A stretch of 27,739 nucleotides of DNA, taken from contig NZ_JBPESN010000030.1 in the NCBI RefSeq assembly GCF_051710625.1, forward strand, positions 1-27,739, written 5' to 3'. Position 1 is the first letter of the stretch. Every line of letters starts with the position of its first letter. The translations under genes and the position numbers were made by a program. Of the stretch, positions 6,436 through 14,045 are shown in pieces. The stretch comes from JBPESN01 sp051710625. GTDB taxonomy: Bacteria > Pseudomonadota > Gammaproteobacteria > Enterobacterales > Enterobacteriaceae. A model generated the notes under the pieces. It worked only from the letters and a program-made list of their open reading frames with translations. It made no database searches and had not been told where the DNA came from.

Positions 6436-7046
6436 TTATAGCGCTTCGCGGAAAAAAGCCACGGTGGCCGCGAGCGCCCCCACGGTGATTTTATGACCAA
6501 TGTCTGGCTCGGTTAAGATAGCACACCCGATGATGACCCTCCCGCGCGCGCGGCGCCTGATACAGCCGCACCCTCTCCGCCGGCGGCACCAGCGGATCCG
6601 CCTCACCGTGCCAAAGCAGCAACGACCGGTCATGCAGCTTATCCAGCCGCTGAAACACATCATAGTCCGCCAGTGCCCCCAGTGCGGTCATACCGGCCAT
6701 CGAGGCGCCACAGACGCTGACGCGCCGGCCGTCAATCTGTCCGAGCTGGCAATAATGCGTATACAGCGCAGGTAATTCATCGATATTTTTGCGTAGAATA
6801 CCCCAAAAATGCCGCAGGCGGCGTTGCTCATCGCCGTCAAAACGGGCACCATGCATAAGAGCATCCGGCAAGATCACACGGAACCCCGGCCTGCGCCAGC
6901 GCATAGCCGAAATAGTTATAGACCTCTTTGGACGAGGTGTAGCCATGGTAAAAGAACAGCGTCGGCCGCGGTGAAGCATAAGCGCCCGCCGGCAGCGCAT
7001 GTATCACTTCGATGTAGCCGACGTACTCCTGATGCATCTCGACCAT
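6436..7046 (-). pseudogene. yjfP: yjfP, alpha/beta-hydrolase esterase, frameshifted with internal deletion
   Basis: The start MVEMHQEYVGYIEVIHALPAG at 7046 continues LFFYHGYTSSKEVYNYFGYALAQAG. An extra base near 6886-6890 then shifts the frame into FRVILPDALMHGARFDGDEQRRLRHFWGIL. The nucleophile region GASMAGMTALG is present, but it jumps directly to RLDKLHDRSLLLWHGEADPLVPPAERV, missing about 50 residues that E. coli YjfP (249 residues) has between them. A final frame change leads to ILTEPDIGHKITVGALAATVAFFREAL, ending at 6436. YjfP is a serine carboxylesterase in E. coli. With two frameshifts and a lost cap segment, the gene is inactive. Confidence 0.88.
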
Positions 7047-7171
7047 GGCCCCCCGTTCGCCGTCACACATACGCTACACCGTCCTGTCGCAGCAGCGACC
7101 GGTCATTACCATAATCACTGCAGACCGGTTTCGCTATACTTTAATCACCTATGCATTGCGGATATTTGGCT

Positions 7172-7480
7172 ATGAAATGGCTTTCTACACTGATCCTCTT
7201 TTGCGGCCTGCCGTTAGCGGGATGCAGCGTGTTGAATGGCAAACCGATGTCGCCGCCGGTTCCGTAAGAACAAGCGGTCAAAATCAGCCGCAACAATATG
7301 GTGGGTTCGCTGACGCGGGCGGGCAAGGTCACAGTGGATGAACGCGGCAGCCCGATGGACGCTAAAAACGCCCTTCAGCGCCAGGCGGATGAACATCAGG
7401 CGCGCTACTACCAGATCCTGATGATCGATGAGACGGTGACCCCCGGCGTCTGGCACGCCGGGACGATTCTTTACCGCTAG
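7172..7480 (+). pseudogene. bsmA: bsmA (YjfO), DUF1471 lipoprotein, stopped by an ochre codon
   Basis: The frame starts MKWLSTLILFCGLPLAGCSVLNG, a lipoprotein signal peptide with an LAGC lipobox. It is interrupted by TAA at 7265-7267, then continues in the same frame with EQAVKISRNNMVGSLTRAGKVTVDERGSPMDAKNALQRQADEHQARYYQILMIDETVTPG.., ending ILYR at 7478-7480. This is the DUF1471/YhcN-type fold of BsmA, linked in E. coli to biofilm and peroxide stress. The full length (~102 codons) matches the family (109). The TAA could derive from a CAA or GAA codon. It is the only lesion seen, so this is a young pseudogene. Confidence 0.85.
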
Positions 7481-7501
7481 CGTGCGCCAGCGGCCGCAGG
7501 G

Positions 7502-8239
7502 TTACTTCTGCCCCCGCTGCCGCACGGCTTCAAACAGGCATATCCCAGCGGCAACCGACACATTGAGTGACGAAACCGTACTGGCCATGGGGATGCTGAT
7601 GAGCTCATCGCAGTGTTCGCGCGTCAGGCGTCGCATGCCTTCACCTTCCGCACCCATGACCAGCGCCAGCGGCCCGGTCAGTTTACTTTGATAAAGATAG
7701 TGGTCCGCTTCGCCGGCAGTGCCAACTATCCACACATTGTGCTCTTGCAGCAGACGCAGCGTGCGCGCCAGATTGGTCACGCGAATAAGCGGTACGGTTT
7801 CCGCAGCGCCGCTGGCCACTTTCTTGGCGGTAGCGTTAAGCGGCGCCGCGCGATCGCGCGGTACGATCACCGCATGCCCCCCGGCGGCGGCGGCACAGCG
7901 CAGGCACGCCCCCAGGTTATGCGGGTCGGTGACGCCATCAAGCACCAGCAGCAGCGGCGCGGCCTGCTGCGTCAGCAGCGGCGGCAGATCGTTCTCCTGG
8001 TATTGGCGCCCTGCCTGCAAACGGGCGACGATGCCTTGATGAACGGCACCTTCCGCCTTCTCATCCAGCCACTGGCGGCTTACTATCTGGATAACGATGC
8101 CCGCGTTCTCTAACTGCTGAAGCAGTGGCTGCAAACGGCGGTCGTCACGCCCTTTTAGCAGATATACATCCAGGAAACGCTGGGAATCATGCTCCAGCAG
8201 GGCCTGTACGGCATGAATACCGTAAATAATTTCGCTCAT
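7502..8239 (-). CDS. rlmB: 23S rRNA (guanosine-2'-O)-methyltransferase RlmB
   Basis: This 245-residue protein (E. coli 243) is a SpoU/TrmH-family trefoil-knot methyltransferase. An N-terminal substrate-binding domain (~1-75) is followed by motif 1 (VTDPHNLGACLRCAAAAG), motif 2 (LALVMGAEGEGMRRLT) and motif 3 (ISIPMASTVSSLNVSVAAGICLFEAVRQR). It methylates the ribose of G2251 in the P loop of 23S rRNA. The frame is intact. The start ATG overlaps the rnr stop in an ATGA, implying translational coupling. This overlap is closer than in E. coli because the rnr frame has been extended. Confidence 0.96.
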   Translation of the reverse strand: MSEIIYGIHAVQALLEHDSQRFLDVYLLKGRDDRRLQPLLQQLENAGIVIQIVSRQWLDEKAEGAVHQGIVARLQAGRQYQENDLPPLLTQQAAPLLLVLDGVTDPHNLGACLRCAAAAGGHAVIVPRDRAAPLNATAKKVASGAAETVPLIRVTNLARTLRLLQEHNVWIVGTAGEADHYLYQSKLTGPLALVMGAEGEGMRRLTREHCDELISIPMASTVSSLNVSVAAGICLFEAVRQRGQK

Positions 8240-10911
8240 GATCGTCTTTCATCGTCAACGGGCCTGGCTGGCCCGTTTGGGTTATGCCAATTAATGGCGC
8301 TTGCCGACACTTGGCTTTCTGAATGACCGGACGCCGCGGCGGATTTCCTGCCGCGGCGCGGTTTACCGCCGACGGCTTTATTGCGTGATGCCCCGTCCTT
8401 GGACGGTTTATTACGGGGCGCTTCCTCAGAGGCCGGTTTAGCCGGCGCGGAAAAGGCGTGGTGGCCGCTCCTGCCACGTTTCGCTCCCCCCTGCGCCGGC
8501 GGGGCCGGCTGGCCGCCGGGGAGCGGCCGAGACGCGTTTTGTCCACCGCCGCGCCCGCCGCCCCCGTTTCCCGTCCCCGCCGCCGGCCGGAATGCACTAT
8601 CAGGCTCGAAATTAGCGGGCTGTTTACCGCTACGGCGACGTCGTGAGGGTTTGCCCTCGTTGCCGCCTCGGGTCGCCTGCTGCTGACGCTGGCGCGCGGT
8701 TTTGCCTGCGCCTCGCGGCTGACGGCGGCTGGAAATCAAGGAAAAATCGATCTTGCGCTCGTCCATATGCACGGCTTCGACGCGGATCTCAACGGCATCG
8801 CTGAGCCGGTACACTCTACCGCCGGATTCCCCTATCAACCGCTGGCCGATGTTGTCATGACGATAGTAGTCATTGTCCAGCGACGAGACATGCACCAGAC
8901 CATCGATAAACAGTTCATCAAGACGCACAAAAAAACCAAAGCTGGCCACGCTGGTAATAATACCGCTAAACACCTCACCAACATGATCCTGCATAAAGTC
9001 ACACTTTAACCAATCCGCCACGTCGCGGGTCGTTTCATCGGCGCGACGCTCGCTCAGCGAACATTGCTGGCCCAGCCGCAACATTTCTTCCAGTTCGGAA
9101 TGCCAACCGCCGGTTGGCGTGGCGCGGCCGTCAATCTCACCGTTTTGCTGGCCGAGAAGATATTTGATCGCCCTGTGCAGCGCCAGATCCGGATAACGGC
9201 GAATCGGCGAAGTAAAGTGGGCATAGGCCTGCAGGGCCAGTCCGAAGTGGCCGCGGTTTTCCGGATCGTAAATCGCCTGCTTCATCGATCGCAGCAGCAT
9301 GGTTTGGAGCATTTCGTGATCCGGCTGGCCAGCGACCAGATTCATCATATCGGCATAATCCTTCGGTTCGGGTTTATCGCCGCCGCCGAGCGTCAGCCCC
9401 AGCTCGCCCAATACTGTGCGCAACGACGTAATGTGGTCATTGCTTGGCCTATCATGCACGCGATAAAGCGCCGGCTCTTTGTGCTTTTCAACAAAGCGCG
9501 CCGCGGCGATATTCGCCAGGATCATGCACTCTTCGATCAGTTTATGGGCATCATTACGCTTCACCGGCTCGATACGCTCGATGCGGCGTTCTGCATTGAA
9601 AATGAACTTGGCCTCTTCGGTTTCAAAAGAGATGCCGCCGCGCTGGACTCTGGCCTGCTCCAGCGTCTGATACATTTCATGCAGTTGCATTAGCGGCTTG
9701 ACGAGCGGCGCGTACTGGGTGCGCAATTCCTGCTGCCCCTGCAGGATCTGCCAGACCTTGTTATAGGTCAGGCGCGCATGGGAGTTCATCACCGCTTCAT
9801 AAAATTTATAGGATGAGAGGCGTCCCTGAGCAGAGATGGTCATCTCGCACACCATACACAGCCTGTTCACCTGTGGGTTTAACGAACACAGGCCGTTGGA
9901 TAGCACCTCGGGAAGCATCGGGATCACCTGTGAAGGGAAATAAACTGAGGTGGCACGCCGGCTGGCCTCCTGATCAAGCGGCGTATGTGGGCGGACGTAA
10001 TAGCTCACATCAGCAATCGCCACCCACAGTCGCCAGCCTCCGCTGCGTTTTTTCTCGCAGTAAACCGCGTCGTCAAAGTCACGCGCGTCCTCGCCGTCAA
10101 TGGTCACCAGCGGCAGTGCGCGTAAATCGATACGCCCGCGCTTGGCTGCTTCCGGCACGTCTTCTTGCAAATCCGCGAGCTGCTGCTCGACTTCCGGCGG
10201 CCAGACATAGGGAATATCGTGCGTGCGCAACGCGATATCCACCGCCATACCGGTACCCATATTATCTCCGAGCACTTCCACCACTTTACCTATGGCTTTG
10301 GTACGCCGGGTCGGGCGCTGCGTCAACTCCACCACCGCCACGAACCCCATGCGGGCGCCCTGGGTTGCCTCCGGCGGAATCAGAATATCGAAACTGAGGC
10401 GGCTATCGTCCGGCACGACAAACGCGCTGCCGGCATCGGTGAAAAAACGGCCCACGATCTGGCTGGTTTTCGGCACCAGCACCCGCACAATGCGCGCCTC
10501 GCGGCGGCCTTTGCGGTCCGCGCCCTGGGGTTGCGCCATGACCACATCGCCATGAATGGCCATTTTCATCTGTTCGACGGACAAATAATAGTCATCCTTG
10601 CTGCCTTCGACGCGCAGGAAACCAAAGCCGTCGCGATGACCGATGACCGTACCGCGCAACAGATCCAGACGCTCCGGCAGCGCATAGCATTGGCGCCGGG
10701 TAAAAATCAATTGCCCGTCCCGCTCCATGGCGCGCAGGCGGCGGCGCAAACCTTCCAGTTGATCTTCGCCGCTGATGTCCAGCTCTTGCGCCAACTCCTC
10801 GCGGCTGGCGGGCTTTTCCCGCTTGGCTAGATGGGCGAGGATAAATTCTCGGCTGGGAACCGGGAATGGGTATTTTTCTGCCTCTCTTTCCAGAAAGGGA
10901 TCTTGTGACAT
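8236..10911 (-). CDS. rnr: Ribonuclease R, with long extended C-terminal tail
   Basis: This 891-residue protein is an RNB-family 3'-5' exoribonuclease that degrades structured RNA. It has an N-terminal HTH region (~20-80), cold-shock domains, and the catalytic RNB domain with DGEDARDFDD at 272-281 holding the four conserved aspartates. An S1 domain (SGIITSVASFGFFVRLDELFIDGLVHVSSL) lies near 645-725. E. coli RNase R has 813 residues; the extra length is a basic, Gly/Pro/Ser-rich tail after residue ~730. The last ~25 residues read through a perfect hairpin (8257-8277) and overlap the rlmB start. The start at 10911 follows a GGAGG site and gives MSQDPF as in E. coli. The catalytic part looks functional; the tail replaces the lysine-rich tail of E. 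coli. Confidence 0.96.
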   Translation of the reverse strand: MSQDPFLEREAEKYPFPVPSREFILAHLAKREKPASREELAQELDISGEDQLEGLRRRLRAMERDGQLIFTRRQCYALPERLDLLRGTVIGHRDGFGFLRVEGSKDDYYLSVEQMKMAIHGDVVMAQPQGADRKGRREARIVRVLVPKTSQIVGRFFTDAGSAFVVPDDSRLSFDILIPPEATQGARMGFVAVVELTQRPTRRTKAIGKVVEVLGDNMGTGMAVDIALRTHDIPYVWPPEVEQQLADLQEDVPEAAKRGRIDLRALPLVTIDGEDARDFDDAVYCEKKRSGGWRLWVAIADVSYYVRPHTPLDQEASRRATSVYFPSQVIPMLPEVLSNGLCSLNPQVNRLCMVCEMTISAQGRLSSYKFYEAVMNSHARLTYNKVWQILQGQQELRTQYAPLVKPLMQLHEMYQTLEQARVQRGGISFETEEAKFIFNAERRIERIEPVKRNDAHKLIEECMILANIAAARFVEKHKEPALYRVHDRPSNDHITSLRTVLGELGLTLGGGDKPEPKDYADMMNLVAGQPDHEMLQTMLLRSMKQAIYDPENRGHFGLALQAYAHFTSPIRRYPDLALHRAIKYLLGQQNGEIDGRATPTGGWHSELEEMLRLGQQCSLSERRADETTRDVADWLKCDFMQDHVGEVFSGIITSVASFGFFVRLDELFIDGLVHVSSLDNDYYRHDNIGQRLIGESGGRVYRLSDAVEIRVEAVHMDERKIDFSLISSRRQPRGAGKTARQRQQQATRGGNEGKPSRRRRSGKQPANFEPDSAFRPAAGTGNGGGGRGGGQNASRPLPGGQPAPPAQGGAKRGRSGHHAFSAPAKPASEEAPRNKPSKDGASRNKAVGGKPRRGRKSAAASGHSESQVSASAINWHNPNGPARPVDDERRS
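8257..8277 (-). terminator. Hairpin inside the 3' end of the rnr frame, likely former intergenic element
   Basis: AACGGGCC (8257-8264) pairs perfectly with GGCCCGTT (8270-8277) around TGGCT. It lies within the last codons of rnr, 18 bases before the rlmB start codon. Such a stem is normally found between genes, suggesting that rnr once stopped upstream of it (inference). Confidence 0.4.
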
Positions 10912-11304
10912 CGTGCTACCTCCATAATGTCAAAACAGGTTGCCGTGCCGCTAACGGGCACGCGCACATCTATGTAGAGCGGCGGTCAAGGTTATCATGC
11001 CGGCCAACCAAGGCGTGGGCTGATGCAATAAACCGTGTGGGCGCCTGCGGCAACACCTGTTTTTAACGGCAGGCGAAATGTCAATCTTGTGTCCCGCGCT
11101 ACAACCAGCCGGCGCGCTGCGCGCCGACCTAAATACCGCTGTCGTTGGCAAGCCCGCCAAACCCTGGCGGGGTTAACTGTGTCGGTAAAAAGGAAAACAT
11201 GAACAATAAGAGTAACCTTTGAGAACCAAACAGGCCATAAGACTTGTCGGGGGCAATGAGGGCATGCGCGGTAACGGCAGGATAACCTATTGACATATAA
11301 GAAC
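10912..11304. other. Gap where nsrR would be; no intact gene
   Basis: Enterics carry nsrR (nitric-oxide-sensing Rrf2 repressor, ~141 codons) between purA and rnr. Here 450 bases separate the two and no frame encodes the NsrR start or its HTH. A few minus-strand words near 10970-11045 vaguely resemble the NsrR C-terminus (YCISP.., PPLY), but this is too weak to call. The rnr ribosome-binding site GGAGG is at the left edge. Otherwise I see nothing. Confidence 0.6.
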
Positions 11305-11325
11305 AAACCGGGACACGCCCGGGTT
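11305..11325 (-). terminator. Probable purA terminator
   Basis: On the minus strand AACCCGGG and CCCGGTTT form an 8-position stem with one mismatch around CGTGT, followed by TTTGTTCTT. It lies ~36 bases after the purA stop. The T-tract is imperfect, so strength is uncertain. Confidence 0.55.
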
Positions 11326-11360
11326 GCTCTCTTTTTTACTTTTTCAACGTCCGACGACCA

Positions 11361-12659
11361 TCAGGCGTCAAACGGATCGCGTAAAATCATGGTTTCGCTT
11401 CGGTCAGGCCCGGTCGACACGATGTCCACCGGCACGCCGGTGACCTCTTCGATACGCTTGATGTAGCGACGAGCCGCCTCGGGCAGCTTGTCGAACGACT
11501 TCACGCCGAAGGTGCTTTCGCTCCAGCCCGGCATGGTCTCATAAATCGGCTTAATGCCTTCCCAGTTTTCCGCCGCCAGCGGAGTACTTTCCACTACGCG
11601 ACCGTCGGGCAGGCGATAGGCGGTACAGATTTTCACTTCCTGCAGACCGTCAAGCACGTCAAGTTTGGTGAGGCAGAAACCGGAAAGCGAGTTGATCTGC
11701 ACCGCGCGGCGCACCGCTACCGCGTCCAACCAGCCGGTACGACGGCGGCGGCCGGTTGTGGCGCCGAATTCATTACCCTTGGCGCACAGGAATTCCCCCG
11801 TGTCGTCAAACAGCTCGGTGGGAAACGGGCCGGCGCCGACGCGGGTGGAATAGGCCTTGACGATACCCAGAACATAATCCACATAGCGCGGGCCAAGGCC
11901 GGAACCGGTGGCCACGCCGCCGGCCGTGGTATTAGACGAGGTGACGTAGGGGTAGGTGCCGTGATCGATGTCCAGCAGCGTGCCCTGGGCACCTTCAAAC
12001 ATCATTAGATCGCCGCGTTTGCGGGCGCTGTCCAGCAGCTCGAAAACGTCCACCACCATACCGGTCAGAACGTCGGTTACCGCCAGGATATCGTCCAGCA
12101 CCGTTTGGTAATCCACTGCGTCAGCCTGGTAATAATGCACCAGCTGGAAGTTGTAGTAGTCCACGACTTCTTTCAGCTTGGTGACAAACGTGTCCTTGTT
12201 GAACAGATCACTCACGCGCAGCGCGCGACGCGCCACTTTGTCCTCATAGGCCGGGCCAATGCCGCGACCGGTGGTGCCGATAGCTTTGGCGCCGCGGGCC
12301 TTTTCGCGCGCAACGTCCATCGCAACATGATAGGCAAGAATCAGCGGGCACGCCTCGGAAATCAGCATGCGTTCGCGTACCGGAATACCCCGCGCCTCCA
12401 GCTCACCCATTTCTTTCATCAGCGCTTCCGGCGACAGCACGACGCCGTTGGCGATAATGCTGACAACGTTTTCACGCAGGATGCCTGAGGGGATCAAATG
12501 AAGGACGGTTTTTTCACCGTTGATGACTAAAGTATGACCGGCATTGTGTCCACCCTGATAGCGAACAACATATTTAGCCCGTTCGGTCAGCAGGTCGACG
12601 ACCTTGCCTTTACCTTCGTCACCCCATTGGGTGCCCAGTACGACGACGTTCTTACCCAT
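11361..12659 (-). CDS. purA: Adenylosuccinate synthetase
   Basis: This 432-residue protein is identical in length to E. coli PurA. It starts MGKNVVVLGTQWGDEGKGKVVDLL (phosphate-binding loop with catalytic Asp), then GHNAGHT (catalytic His), GTTGRGIGPAYEDK and, near the C-terminus, STGPDRSETMIL (GTP/IMP contacts). It condenses IMP with aspartate using GTP to form adenylosuccinate, the first committed step to AMP. The frame is intact. It lies 101 bases downstream of yjeT with its own promoter at 12691-12719. Retention is expected, because AMP synthesis cannot easily be replaced. Confidence 0.97.
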   Translation of the reverse strand: MGKNVVVLGTQWGDEGKGKVVDLLTERAKYVVRYQGGHNAGHTLVINGEKTVLHLIPSGILRENVVSIIANGVVLSPEALMKEMGELEARGIPVRERMLISEACPLILAYHVAMDVAREKARGAKAIGTTGRGIGPAYEDKVARRALRVSDLFNKDTFVTKLKEVVDYYNFQLVHYYQADAVDYQTVLDDILAVTDVLTGMVVDVFELLDSARKRGDLMMFEGAQGTLLDIDHGTYPYVTSSNTTAGGVATGSGLGPRYVDYVLGIVKAYSTRVGAGPFPTELFDDTGEFLCAKGNEFGATTGRRRRTGWLDAVAVRRAVQINSLSGFCLTKLDVLDGLQEVKICTAYRLPDGRVVESTPLAAENWEGIKPIYETMPGWSESTFGVKSFDKLPEAARRYIKRIEEVTGVPVDIVSTGPDRSETMILRDPFDA

Positions 12660-12690
12660 CTCTTAACTTCACCAGATTGCTTAAAAATGG

Positions 12691-12719
12691 ATTCTACCAT
12701 CTGAATCTACGACTTTCAG
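12691..12719 (-). promoter_or_regulatory. Predicted sigma70 promoter of purA
   Basis: On the minus strand CTGAAA (12714-12719) and TAGAAT (12691-12696) are spaced by exactly 17 bases. The -10 box matches the consensus at five of six positions and lies 31 bases before the purA start codon. I saw no convincing PurR operator (ACGCAAACGTTTTCGT type). Confidence 0.65.
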
Positions 12720-12760
12720 TACTTTTTGACGCCGGTTCGCGCTGTTTTTTCGCGCTGCGA

Positions 12761-12961
12761 TCACGCGCTTATTTTGCTACGCAACATGTAGTAGATGACG
12801 CAGCCGGCGACCACTAAACCGCCGCCGAAACGGCGCAAAAGCTGATCCGGCAGCGTCGCCAGCGAAGCTATCATCTTGCGCCAAACGGCGGGAAACAGCA
12901 TCGGCCCCAACCCTTCCAATACCAGCACCAGCCCGAGCGCCATCCAAATCGTCGGATTCAT
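12761..12961 (-). CDS. yjeT: DUF2065 small inner-membrane protein YjeT
   Basis: This 66-residue protein has two hydrophobic segments (WMALGLVLVLEGLGPMLF, ~6-23, and FGGGLVVAGCVIYYML, ~45-60) separated by a charged stretch WRKMIASLATLPDQLLRRFG. It matches the DUF2065 family and the E. coli gene of similar length at the same place between hflC and purA. It is probably embedded in the inner membrane by both helices. Its function is unknown. A terminator lies between hflC and this gene, so it may be expressed by read-through or from its own promoter. Confidence 0.9.
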   Translation of the reverse strand: MNPTIWMALGLVLVLEGLGPMLFPAVWRKMIASLATLPDQLLRRFGGGLVVAGCVIYYMLRSKISA

Positions 12962-12975
12962 AATATTTCCTCAAA

Positions 12976-13003
12976 GTAAAAAAAGGCCCGAAGGATCGGG
13001 CCT
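12976..13003 (-). terminator. Rho-independent terminator after hflC
   Basis: The stem AGGCCCGA (12984-12991) / TCGGGCCT (12996-13003) has a 4-base loop and is followed on the minus strand by a run of T residues (12977-12983). It lies 22 bases downstream of the hflC stop and ends the hfq-hflX-hflK-hflC transcript. Confidence 0.88.
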
Positions 13004-13025
13004 GATTAACTGTGCGGGGCAACCG

Positions 13026-14042
13026 TCAGGGACGGCGGCTGACCACGGTATCTTCCGGCGACTTCATGAAGCGGAAGAAATCGCTTTCCGGGCTCAGTAC
13101 CATCACATCATTGTTGTTGTTGAAGCTGTTCTCATACGCGCGCAGGCTGCGGATAAAGGCATAGAATGCAGGATCCTCGCTGAACGCATCGGCGTACAGC
13201 TTGGCGGTTTCCGCATCCGCCTCACCGCGGGTAATCAAAGCCTGCCGCTCGGCTTCGGCCAATGTACGAGTCACTTCGTAATCCGCCGCGGCGCGCAGCT
13301 TCTCCGCCTCTTCCTGGCCCTGGGAACGATGGCGACGGGCGACGGCTTCACGTTCGGCGCGCATACGCTGATAGATGGCGTCGGACACTTCCGTCGGCAG
13401 GTTGATTTGCTTGATACGCACGTCGACAACTTCGATCCCCAGCGCCGCCATACTGTTCGGATTCACCGACGGCTGCGGGCCGTTGGTTTCACGCTCTACC
13501 CGCGCGGCGGCGGAAGCGATGGCGTTGTCAGCCGCGGTCGCCTGCGTCTCTTCATCGTCGCCGGACGTGCCGTTATTTAACGCTTCGCGCACATCGGTCA
13601 TCAGACGGTTGCGGGAATCGGTGACAATCCCTTTAACATCCAGCCGGCCGAGCTCCGAGCGCAGACGGTCGGAAAACTTCCGTTTCAGCAACACTTCCGC
13701 CTGCGACACATCACCGCCGCCGGTCGCCAGATAATAACGGCTGAAGTCGCTGATACGCCATTTAATATAGGAGTCGACAATCAGGTCTTTCTTTTCCATG
13801 GTGACAAAGCGATCGGCCTGGTTTTCCATGGTCTGAATGCGCGCATCAAGATTTTTAACCGTTTCGATAAACGGTATTTTCATGTGCAGGCCGGGGTTGT
13901 AAATCAACGGCTTGTTATCGCCGTCGCGCAACACCTTGCCAAAGCGCAGGACGATGCCGCGCTGGCCTTCCTGCACCACAAACAGTGATGCATACAGCAC
14001 CACCAGCACTACGAGCACAATAAGCAATAAAAACTTACGCAT
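13026..14042 (-). CDS. hflC: HflC, FtsH protease modulator (SPFH/prohibitin family)
   Basis: The 338 residues (E. coli 334) start with an N-terminal membrane anchor (MRKFLLLIVLVVLVVLYASLFVV). The SPFH domain follows (EGQRGIVLRFGKVLRDGDNKPLIYNPGLHMKIPFIETV), then a long charged coiled coil (RAEREAVARRHRSQGQEEAEKLRAAADYEV) and a C-terminal segment. HflC and HflK form a large periplasmic cage around FtsH hexamers and restrain degradation of membrane proteins. The gene starts 3 bases after hflK and is intact, with a short extra acidic insert (GDDEETQ). A terminator follows. Confidence 0.96.
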   Translation of the reverse strand: MRKFLLLIVLVVLVVLYASLFVVQEGQRGIVLRFGKVLRDGDNKPLIYNPGLHMKIPFIETVKNLDARIQTMENQADRFVTMEKKDLIVDSYIKWRISDFSRYYLATGGGDVSQAEVLLKRKFSDRLRSELGRLDVKGIVTDSRNRLMTDVREALNNGTSGDDEETQATAADNAIASAAARVERETNGPQPSVNPNSMAALGIEVVDVRIKQINLPTEVSDAIYQRMRAEREAVARRHRSQGQEEAEKLRAAADYEVTRTLAEAERQALITRGEADAETAKLYADAFSEDPAFYAFIRSLRAYENSFNNNNDVMVLSPESDFFRFMKSPEDTVVSRRP

Positions 14043-14045
14043 CGG

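Noticed and set aside
8381..10830. Several long plus-strand frames opposite rnr
   Set aside because: They are antisense shadows of a GC-rich conserved gene with no recognisable domains.
10970..11045. Decayed 3' end of nsrR on the minus strand
   Set aside because: Only a few residues resemble NsrR and they lie in different frames; similarity is not above chance by eye.
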